A stretch of DNA of 64,000 nt, from contig OZ038526.1 in NCBI GenBank assembly GCA_964036665.1, positions 32,240,001-32,304,000 on the forward strand. Direction: 5' to 3'. A model generated the notes under the pieces. It ran no database searches. It was given only the letters and a program-made list of their open reading frames with translations, and was not told the origin of the DNA. Both the position numbers and the translations under genes were made by a program. This document shows positions 33,511 through 41,666 of the stretch, one piece after another (within the stretch, counting starts at the first letter, position 1; each line of letters opens with the position of its first letter). The DNA comes from Gordius sp. MW1 (Eukaryota; Nematomorpha; Gordioida; Gordea; Gordiidae).

Positions 33511-33580
33511 TACACTTAGCATTGGTAATAGTTGTTATATAATAAGAATAGATTGCTATATGTTTTTTTAATTTTATAGA

Positions 33581-33752
33581 ATGGCAGAATATTGTTTTAG
33601 TGACATAAAAGAGTACCTGGTAAATGGAACTATACCTGAAATCTTTACACGCAAACAGAGAACTTATTTTGTTAGGAAATCAAAAGGTTACTATGTTAAG
33701 GGAAATTTTCTGTTTGTAAAAAAAACAGCAAAATTTTGCGACCAGAAAACAG
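33581..33752 (+). CDS. Ginger1 left copy, first coding exon
   Basis: Starts ATG in MAEYCFSDIKEYL and runs 57 codons to FCDQKT before a GTACTT donor in phase 1. The next exon starts at 33785 in the matching phase (EKDLRVVMDSEERKQ). This copy keeps the reading frame and donor that the right copy has lost, but after about 16 residues of exon 2 it runs into the deletion. Confidence 0.75.
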
Positions 33753-34121
33753 GTACTTAAAGTGAAACTTTTTTATTTTGTTAGAGAAGGATTTAAGGGT
33801 AGTTATGGATTCTGAGGAAAGGAAACAGATATTAAATATATGTTGATTAAATATCTAAGGTTTGCCTAGCGACCATTGGAACAAGTCGGATCTGATACAA
33901 GCCACAGGTTGCTGGTTAAACCTTTATAACTTTCAACATATTTATGTTCAATTTCTATAATACTTACTGTAAACTATTTTATTGTACCCAAAGATGAGAT
34001 CGTATATGTATCAGAAGAAGTTCGAGAAATTCCCAGGTTTAAGCTGCCAGACATGGCTTGGAAATATTGGGCCATGGATAAGTATTATAATTATATAATT
34101 ATATATATATTGATATACTAG

Positions 34122-34775
34122 ATTGGGTCATAATATCCCCATAGCTTCTATAGAATCGCCAAGCAAGGAGCTTAAACCTAATTATGGAATTTACATCACT
34201 ATTGGCGACGGCGTGGGCGTACGCAGGGGGGGGGGGGGGGCTGCCCCCCCCCCCTAATTTATGGAAAAAAAATTTTTTCAATGCAAAAACATTGAAAAAT
34301 TAAAAAAAATTATGTTTTGCCCCCCTCTAAATGAACTTTTGAACGTTTTGCCCCCCCCCTAATTCAAAACCTGCGTACGCCCATGGGCGACGGTAACTGT
34401 TTTTACCGTTACATAAGCAAAGCAATATATGACACAGAGGATAATCATCCTTTGATTCGCTATTATATTTATAATTATTTTATATCCGCTGATCCACCCG
34501 AAGTGGTGACAGCCTTGGTACGCCCTCGTACCTTACCACAATATATGACTGTCAAAGAGTTATATATTTTAGGTAAGTGGTCGAACCACATAGATATTTT
34601 AATATTTTCCTATGCATTTAACATTCCTGTACATGTATTTTCCGTGGAATTAAAACAATGGATATCATACCCCCTTATTTATTCAAAAGATAGTCACGCG
34701 ATAATTATATATTTGATAGTTGTTTATAAAATATTTTTAATTGTTAAAATTGTTATATATATACTGTTTTTATAA
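34122..34775 (+). pseudogene. Ginger1 left copy, OTU protease exon broken by a MITE
   Basis: Homologous to the intact exon at 36571-36118. After about 30 codons it is split by a 174-bp MITE inside the GDGNC catalytic block, and resumes after an 8-bp duplication. It has also lost about 32 bases near the end that in the right copy encode IHHNINHF, including the expected catalytic His. The downstream frame therefore ends in unrelated hydrophobic residues. Proteolytic activity is not expected. Confidence 0.88.
34212..34385 (+). mobile_element. CATGGGCG MITE, copy 10, inside the OTU exon
   Basis: Ends CGTGGGCGTACGCAGG and CCTGCGTACGCCCATG. GGCGACGG is repeated exactly at 34204-34211 and 34386-34393. 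The sister Ginger1 copy keeps the unoccupied site with a single GGCGACGG (36482-36489, minus strand), which proves both the insertion limits and the 8-bp duplication. Confidence 0.97.
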
Positions 34776-35421
34776 AATATTTTTAATTGTTAAATTTGTT
34801 TTATGTATACTGTTTTTACTCTATAGTTACTTTAAATAAAATATCTTATTCTTATTCCAATGTCTAAAAATAATATTTGACAAAACATGGTTTATTATGT
34901 CTTTTTCCAATAAAGATGATATGTAATGGCTAAAATATACATTTATTAAAATAATGTTATCAATATCATTATTTTATTTTATATTATAACAGCTTTATCA
35001 GATGCAAAATAAATTTAATAAGCTAAATTTATAATTTATATAGATTGGATCACTTATGAAAGAATTAAAATTAAATATATGACACCTAAGATCATTAGGG
35101 ATTATAAGAATATTTATATAAAATAATTATTTAAATTCCCCACTGTTTTTAGAATAGTTTAAAAAACTTAATAAAAATGTTTGATTAATACAAAATAATT
35201 GATTGAGGTTAAGCCAAATAAAAATGAATTTTATGAAAAATTCTTATATTTATATAAATTAATTGAATTTGTTTATAATAGTTTAAAAAACGTAACACAA
35301 AATAAATGATTGACGTTAAATCAGCCAATAAGAACTCATTTTGCTATAAAAATGAATTTATATGATTGACATTTTGATTGACGTGGAGACTATTTTAACG
35401 AACTAAAAAATAGACGTTACA

Positions 35422-35425
35422 CCGG
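35422..35425. repeat. Single CCGG shared by the two Ginger1 copies
   Basis: Centre of the perfect palindrome GACGTTACACCGGTGTAACGTC. Both elements end here with only one target sequence between them. Confidence 0.85.
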
Positions 35426-36117
35426 TGTAACGTCTATTTTTTAGTTCGTTAAAATAGTCTCCACGTCAATCAAAATGTCAATCATATAAATTCATTTTTA
35501 TAGCAAAATGAGTTCTTATTGGCTGATTTAACGTCAATCATTTATTTTGTATTACGTTTTTTAAACTATTATAAACAAATTCAATTAATTTATATAAATA
35601 TAAGAATTTTTCATAAAATTCATTTTTATTTGGCTTAACCTCAATCAATTATTTTGTATTAATCAAACATTTTTATTAAGTTTTTTAAACTATTCTAAAA
35701 ACAGTGGGGAATTTAAATAATTATTTTATATAAATATGCTTATAATCCCTAATGATCTTAGGTGTCATATATTTAATTTTAATTCTTTTATAAGTGATCC
35801 AATCTATATAAATTATAAATTTAGCTTATTAAATTTATTTTGCATCTGATAAAGCTGTTATAATATAAAATAAAATAATGATTTTGATAACATTATTTTA
35901 ATAAATGTATATTTTAGCCATTACATATCATCTTTATTGGAAAAAGACATAATAAACCATGTTTTGTCAAATATCATTTTTAGACATTGGAATAAGAATA
36001 AGATATTTTATTTAAAGTAACTATAGAGTAAAAACAGTATACATAAAACAAATTTAACAATTAAAAATATTTTATAAAAACAGTATATATAAAACAATTT
36101 TAACAATTAAAAATATT

Positions 36118-36571
36118 TTATAAACAACTATCGAATATATAATTAAAGTGATTTATATTGTGATGAATATAAATCGCGTGACTATCTTTTGAATAAATAA
36201 GGGGGTATGATATCCATTGTTTTAATTCCACGGAAAATACATGTACAGGAATGTTAAATGCATAGGAAAATAATAAAATATCTATGTGGTTCGACCACTT
36301 ACCTAAAATATATAACTCTTTGACAGTCATATATTGTGGTAAGGTAAGAGGGCGTACCAAGGCTGTCACCACTTCGGGTGAATCAGCGGATATAAAATAA
36401 TTATAAATATAATAGCGAATCAAAGGATGATTATCCTCTGTGTCATATATTGCTTTGCTTATGCAACGGTAAAAACAGTTACCGTCGCCAATAGTGATGT
36501 AAATTCCATAATTAGGTTTAAGCTCCTTGCTTGGCGATTCTATAGAAGCTATGGGGATATTATGACCCAAT
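36118..36571 (-). CDS. Ginger1 right copy, OTU cysteine protease exon
   Basis: Terminal exon entering in phase 2 after TACACTAG, about 150 codons to a stop at 36118. The OTU fold signature is ITIGDGNCFYRCISKAIY, with catalytic Asp and Cys in DGNC, then a helix with HPLIRYYIYNYF, and a closing IHHNINHFNYI supplying the likely catalytic His. OTU enzymes cleave ubiquitin or ubiquitin-like links. In the element it may process the transposase or counter host ubiquitin control (inference). All three key residues are present. Confidence 0.85.
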
Positions 36572-36611
36572 CTAGTGTATCAATATATATATAATTTTAT
36601 AATTATAATAC

Positions 36612-36699
36612 TTATCCATGGCCCAATATTTCCAAGCCATGTCTGGCAGCTTAAACCTGGGAATTTCTCGAACTTCTTCTGATACAAATACGATCTCAT
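36612..36699 (-). CDS. Ginger1 right copy, exon before the OTU domain
   Basis: Encodes EIVFVSEEVREIPRFKLPDM and AWKYWAMD, entering in phase 1 and leaving in phase 2 at GTATTA, which joins the OTU exon in frame. The left copy has the same exon at about 33994-34080. Confidence 0.65.
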
Positions 36700-36890
36700 C
36701 TTTGGGTACAATAAAATAGTTTACAGTAAGTATTATAGAAATTGAACATAAATATGTTGAAAGTTATAAAGGTTCAACCAGCAACCTGTGGATTCCTTAT
36801 TTCCTTTGATTTAGATATGTATACCACTTCATCCCCATTTATTAATGCTTTATTATTCAAAAAAGGATTATTTTTGATCAAAGTTATTAC

Positions 36891-36965
36891 CTGGTGAAGG
36901 ACCGTTTGACATGAGATTCACGGGCAGTGCTGCCGCCTCATCATCTTTAATAACCCCTCTCTCTA
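36891..36965 (-). CDS. Ginger1 right copy, linker exon
   Basis: 75 bp, phase 1 at both ends, VERGVIKDDEAAALPVNLMS then NGPSP. No domain recognised. It is absent from the left copy, where recombination between duplicated flanking tracts seems to have removed it. Confidence 0.5.
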
Positions 36966-37119
36966 CTATTTTAAAATAAATTACAGTATTATAGAAATTA
37001 AACATAAAAGTTATAAAGGTTTAACCAGCAACCTGTGGCTTGTATCAGATCCGACTTGTTCCAACGGTCGCTAGGCAAACCTTAAATATTTAATCAACAT
37101 ATATTTAATTAATAAATAC

Positions 37120-37209
37120 CCTCATCAAGATTTTCTTTAAATTTTTTTAGATTGCCCCCATATTTTTTCTTGAGCGTTTGCCCCGACATGTTGGCAAGTG
37201 TATACGTGC
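37120..37209 (-). CDS. Ginger1 right copy, integrase C-terminal exon 2
   Basis: Continues the chromatin-side barrel domain (TYTLANMSGQTLKKKYGGNL) in phase 1 after exon 37569-37251. Confidence 0.65.
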
Positions 37210-37250
37210 CTAAACAAAACGGAAAATTATAAAAACATAGCATAACGTAC

Positions 37251-37569
37251 CTTTATAGTCATCTACTATTTTGTAAGGTGCCAACCACGAAGGAGCGGTT
37301 TTATCGCCCTTTCGATCGGCCCTTCTTAAGTTGTAGGCAAGTACAGCATCGCCCTTTTTAAACGTATAAGTGGTTTTATGTCTCCTCTCATACCACTTTT
37401 TCTGATATTTCTGTGCCTTTTTAATATTTTTACTGGCAAATTGGTAGGACAGACGAGTGGCAGAAACCACTTCGTCAAAATTGACAACAGAATAAGGCTC
37501 CATCTCTATCACAACCTCTTTAGGCTCGGCAGCTATCTCAATGTCAGTTTCTGGACAGGCCTGGGGTGT
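37251..37569 (-). CDS. Ginger1 right copy, integrase C-terminal exon 1
   Basis: Contains KKWYERRHKTTYTFKKGDAV and SWLAPYKIVDDYK, the GPY/F-like module found after the catalytic core of gypsy and Ginger integrases. Entry from the previous exon is out of frame as splice sites now stand. Confidence 0.72.
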
Positions 37570-37619
37570 CTAATAGATATCAAATAAAAAATGAGTGTAA
37601 TGACATAGTTTGTATATAC

Positions 37620-37894
37620 CAATTAAACATCAGGTAGTAAGGTGTCAACTTTGTTGACGCTTGAACGGCGGTGTTGACTGCATAGGTCACACCAGGCAAC
37701 GCTGACTCCCACTGCTCGAAATGACCATCCAGGGCTTTATTAAGGCCAGCCAATAAAGTCCTGTTCATCCTTTCTACCAAGCCATTGGCTTGAGGATGGT
37801 ATGCAGTGGTAATCCTTTGATGTACCCCTCCAAGAGTGTATAACTCTTGAGTAATGGAGTTCACAAACTCCCTGCCTTGGTCATTTATAACATC
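37620..37894 (-). CDS. Ginger1 right copy, integrase core, second half
   Basis: Contains the second catalytic Asp in VINDQGREF and the Glu in ANGLVERMNR with exactly 35 residues between them, a D,D35E arrangement. AYHPQANG is conserved in integrases of this type. Ends at GTATAT. Confidence 0.85.
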
Positions 37895-37930
37895 CTATAA
37901 ATAATGATTTAACAATGAGATTTAATTTAC

Positions 37931-38240
37931 CTCAGGAAATCCCCATAAAGAGAAAATTTGTAGAAGATTTTGGGAAACCTCTAGGGCTGTATGGGATCTC
38001 ATCGGGACAGCTATGGCAAACTTAGAGAAATAGTCAATTAATACTAGAATGCACTTAAATCCTTCAGCACTTTCTGGCAGATTACATATATCCATCCCCA
38101 CAAGTCGCCATGGAAATGGAGGAACGGTTATAGGTTGCAGCTCTGGGGTGCATTTATCAATCTTGGAAGTATGTTTTTGACATATACTGCAGCCATTGAT
38201 AAATGCTGCAGCATCCTCACTCAAACCAGGCCAATAATAC
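37931..38240 (-). CDS. Ginger1 right copy, integrase core, first half
   Basis: YYWPGLSEDAAAF and CSICQ complete the HHCC zinc-binding domain. GMDICNLP carries the first catalytic Asp and VLIDYFSKFA follows. Ends in phase 0 at GTAAAT, joining DVINDQG in frame. Confidence 0.87.
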
Positions 38241-38280
38241 CTATTTTTAATTTATTATTTAGTTTAAATAAAATTATAAC

Positions 38281-38431
38281 CAGTACTTTTCAGTAATCTT
38301 GGTCCTTGTACGGTTTATACCAAGATGTGCCCCAAAGCTTTGACCTACAATAGTTCCTTCCATACCATTGTGATACAAAGCCAGGATCTGTTTCCTTTCC
38401 TCAGAATCCATAACTACCCTTAAATCCTTCT
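38281..38431 (-). CDS. Ginger1 right copy, integrase zinc-binding exon
   Basis: DLRVVMDSEERKQILALYHN and QSFGAHLGINRTRTKITEKY provide the two His of the HHCC domain. Phase 1 in, phase 2 out. The codon TG|G is completed by the next exon. Confidence 0.8.
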
Positions 38432-38469
38432 CTAACAAAATGAAAAAGTTTCACTTTAAGCTGGTCGCA

Positions 38470-38624
38470 AAATTTTGCTGTTTTTTTACAAACAAAAAAT
38501 TTCCCTTAACATAGTAACCTTTTGATTTCCTAACAAAATAAGTTCTTTGTTTGCGTGTAAAGATTTCAGGTATAGTTCCATTTACCAGGTACTCTTTTAT
38601 GTCACTAAAACAATATTCTGCCAT
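38470..38624 (-). pseudogene. Ginger1 right copy, first coding exon (frameshifted)
   Basis: Same as 33581-33752 but with seven instead of eight A after TTTGT and without the AAAACAGGTA that holds the splice donor in the left copy. It therefore runs out of frame to a stop near 38450. Confidence 0.78.
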
Positions 38625-38697
38625 TCTATAAAATTAAAAAAACATATAGCAATCTATTCTTATAATATAACAACTATTTCCAATGCTAAGTGTAATA

Positions 38698-39365
38698 TCA
38701 ATAACTTACTAATAACTTGATATAGGATCAATTATTCAAAAGATAAACTACTAAAATATTATAGAATAACCATATGATCTTATAGCTAAGTGCAACTTAC
38801 TTTTAAGAATGATTATATCAATAACTTACTAATAACTTGATATAGGATCAATTATTTAAAAGATAAACTACTAAAATATTATAGAATAACCATATGATCT
38901 TATAGCTAAGTGCAACTTACTTTTAAGAATGATTATATCAATAACTTACTAATAACTTGATATAGGATCAATTATTCAAAAAATAAACTACTAAAATATT
39001 ATAGAATAACCATATGATCTTATAGCTAAGTGCAACTTACTTTTAAGAATGATTATATCAATAACTTACTAATAACTTGATATAGGATCAATTATTCAAA
39101 AGATAAACTACTAAAATATTATAGAATAACCATATGATCTCATAGCTAAGTGCAACTTACTTTTAAGAATGATTATATCAATAACTTACTAATAACTTGA
39201 TATAGGATCAATTATTTAAAAGATAAACTACTAAAATATTATAGAATAACCATATATTTCTTGATCTTATAGCTAAGTGCAACTTACTTTTAAGAACGAT
39301 TATATCAATAACTTACTAATAACTTGATATGGGATCAATTATTCAAAAAATAAACTACTAAAATT
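38698..39365. repeat. 120-bp tandem array in right Ginger1 copy
   Basis: Inverted counterpart of 32740-33510, about 5.5 units of 120 bp starting from ATCAATAACTTACTAATAAC. The copy number differs between the two elements. Confidence 0.93.
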
Positions 39366-39654
39366 TTATAAATTAACTATATATTTCTTGATCATATAAA
39401 CATCAAGCTAGTGAAAAAGTTTGTAAAAACCTTATTTGATGTATAACTTTATATTAATTGAAGTAGAATTGCTGGATACAATTTTGATGGAAATGGATAC
39501 GAAAATAACAGTGATTCTGGCTAATTTTCGTTCAATCACGTTATTATAAAAAACACGTGACATGTCAAAAACATATCATTTCGTGGTTTTCAACCAATGA
39601 GAATGTGTAATTCACGTGGAGACGATTTTAACGGAGACAAAATCTTACGTTACA

Positions 39655-39658
39655 CCGG
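39655..39658. repeat. CCGG at the right edge of the Ginger1 pair
   Basis: Follows CTTACGTTACA. Outer copy of the target sequence. Confidence 0.8.
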
Positions 39659-40147
39659 CTCGTTTTTTTTTTATAAATAAGAAGCCCGTCCAAGCCTGGT
39701 AATAGTAGAAAAACAACATCACGCACTTAATTCCTAGTGTTAAAGGTAAAGGTGGGCGAACTTAAGTCTGGGGTAATTTGTCAATTTTCTGTCAAACATA
39801 AAGGGAAACTCTATGCAAAGTTAATTTTATTTAACAAAAATTACCTATATCTTCAACATTATTAGAAAAAAACAAAAAAGCCTGGGATTCACATATTTAA
39901 GAATCACAAGTTTTAAAACATATTGTAAAAATTGAATAAAAAAACTTGATATACTTCATAAAAAACACATCATAACTCAAACGTTTTGACGGCCGTGGTC
40001 TTACTTATAGCTAAGATCGGTCCGAAACCATTTGGTTACCTTAAAGCCAGGCCCCTAATCTTTTTTAACATAAAGCCCATCCATGCCAAACACATTAATA
40101 TTGACTTGATAATGCCAGTCACATTTGCTTTAATATAGTTGGTTATG

Positions 40148-40314
40148 CATAGGCGTAGCCGGGGGGGGGGGGGTAGGCAGGGGGGGCTGCATCAAATCCA
40201 AAAAATTGTTAGAATTAATTAAAATTATGGTTAAAATTTCAAAAATTATCATTTTGCCCCTCCCTAAATCATTATTGCCCCCCCCCTCTAATCCCAATGC
40301 TGGCTACGCCCATG
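40148..40314 (+). mobile_element. CATGGGCG MITE, copy 11
   Basis: Ends CATAGGCGTAGCCGG and TGGCTACGCCCATG. Flanks TGGTTATG and TGGCTATG match at 7 of 8. Confidence 0.88.
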
Positions 40315-41391
40315 TGGCTATGTCATGATCATCTAAAAGAAGATTTTCACATTAATTTGCTAAACCATGAGGATTATTAATTTTTAATTGAATTTAATCA
40401 TCAATCTATTCTGTAGAATTAGCAAACACTAAGTTTCTAAAGTAAAGATATTTTAATGTTTAAAAATGAAGCATGATGAATCAAGCGCGAACGGTTTTTA
40501 AAATTATCATTTATTTTGTATTTTAATAGTATTCTTTTCTCTAGTAGTATTAACACTCGCAATTTCTAGGAACAAGAAAGATTTAATAAGCATGTTAAAT
40601 GCTTAGAAGAATTAAACTCCATTAATAAACTTTGACTTGTATGAGCACCTTCCTCATCTATTTTAGAAGTTGAGTTAAAATTCCTTTCATTTAAAAACAG
40701 GCATTAAGACGAAATTATTTGTATAAATAGTCTTAGAAATAATAGATTTTATCTAAAATTAAATCTCAAGTTAATTAAGGTATTAAAATAGAGTCCTATT
40801 AATATAATATCATCGAGTCTTTTCCATATATTCCGTAAACAATTTATATTTTTTTGTCAATAGGGGGGGGGCATTTTACCCCTTAGACCCCCCCCCCCCC
40901 CCCGCCCTTCCCATTCAACATATTAAACTGATTTGTGTAAAAGAATCTGAAAAAGCAAAATAAATTAATTTGTCATGAGAGCCTGTGATGTTCTGAATTC
41001 TCAAACTCAAAAATTACATTAAGATAAGAGATTATTTAAGACCCTAAATAAATTGACTAAAAGTCACAAATTTTAAGGTAATTATTAATTGTATATAAAC
41101 ACATATAATTGAATTCTTGATAAGAATTTATTACATGATTTGGAAAATAAAATATGGCATCATTATGTTGTATACAATTAAAATATTCGAAAATATTAAT
41201 ATTTGCAAAATAAAACAAATTTATAAATAAATACGAAACATTTATAAATGCGCACAAACCATTACATGGTCCTTTTATACAATAATTACTCCATGATTAT
41301 AAAAAAAACAATATAGCACCTACCAAGTGCATTATTATTTCAATTTAAATACAATAAATTTATTAAAGAAATTTCAATACTCATCTCAAAT
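40315..41391. other. 3' flank of the MICAL gene, no other feature
   Basis: AT-rich, with a G run and C run near 40862 that may be a MITE remnant. The minus-strand AATAAA at 41359-41364, 28 bases past the MICAL stop, is the likely polyadenylation signal. Confidence 0.5.
41359..41364 (-). terminator. Likely MICAL polyadenylation signal
   Basis: AATAAA on the minus strand just downstream of the terminal exon stop at 41392. Confidence 0.5.
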
Positions 41392-41666
41392 TCAGAGAGC
41401 CCTTTGTTCTTTAAAATATGCCCACTTTTGACGAGATGTGAAGATTGTTCTTAGAAAACTGCAAATATTTGAAAATATTATCATAAATATATAATTAAAT
41501 TCGTCGAAATTTGATGATAAATCTATTTTTACTATTGGTACATTGCTTTCAATTTTGGTTTTATCAATCGGAGAAGTTTTTTCTAAGAACTCTTTCCTCT
41601 CATCTATTTCCATTAAAGCGCGCGTCCATATCCTAAATTCGACCACTTCATCGAGCGTCTTGAAAC
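41392..41666 (-). CDS. Mical: MICAL terminal exon
   Basis: [20 protein letters not shown] then LEKTSP. Phase 1 entry; stop at 41392. A good internal GTACCA/TTTGCAG intron pair could replace the last 50 residues with a shorter end, so the exact C terminus is uncertain. Confidence 0.7.

Larger units (their letters stand above)
32445..35421 (+). mobile_element. Ginger1-type DNA transposon, left copy (integrase deleted)
   Basis: Ends TGTAACGTAAGATTTTG and, inverted, TGTAACGTCTATTTTTTAG, sharing CGTTAAAAT.GTCTCCACGT further in. Flanked by CCGG on both sides. In order it contains a 120-bp tandem array, a first coding exon (33581-33752), the stub of exon 2, and exons of the C-terminal OTU protease. 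Against the right copy it lacks about 1276 bp (join near 33830) that hold the integrase core, plus a shorter segment lost near 33910 between duplicated CAGCAACCTGTGG tracts. It also carries a MITE in the OTU exon. It is not autonomous. Confidence 0.88.
35426..39654 (-). mobile_element. Ginger1-type DNA transposon, right copy (integrase plus OTU)
   Basis: Same termini and internal order as the left copy but inverted, 4229 bp, followed by CCGG at 39655-39658. Minus-strand exons: 38624-38470 (N terminus), 38431-38281 (zinc-binding part), 38240-37931 and 37894-37620 (integrase core), 37569-37251 and 37209-37120 (C-terminal domain), 36965-36891, a weaker exon at about 36856-36790, 36699-36612 and 36571-36118 (OTU protease). 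Ginger1 elements are known cut-and-paste transposons that use a gypsy-like integrase, and some carry OTU proteases. This copy lost one A and the first donor near 38470, and exon D (37620) does not join exon E (37569) in frame by any GT-AG pair I can see. Confidence 0.9.
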
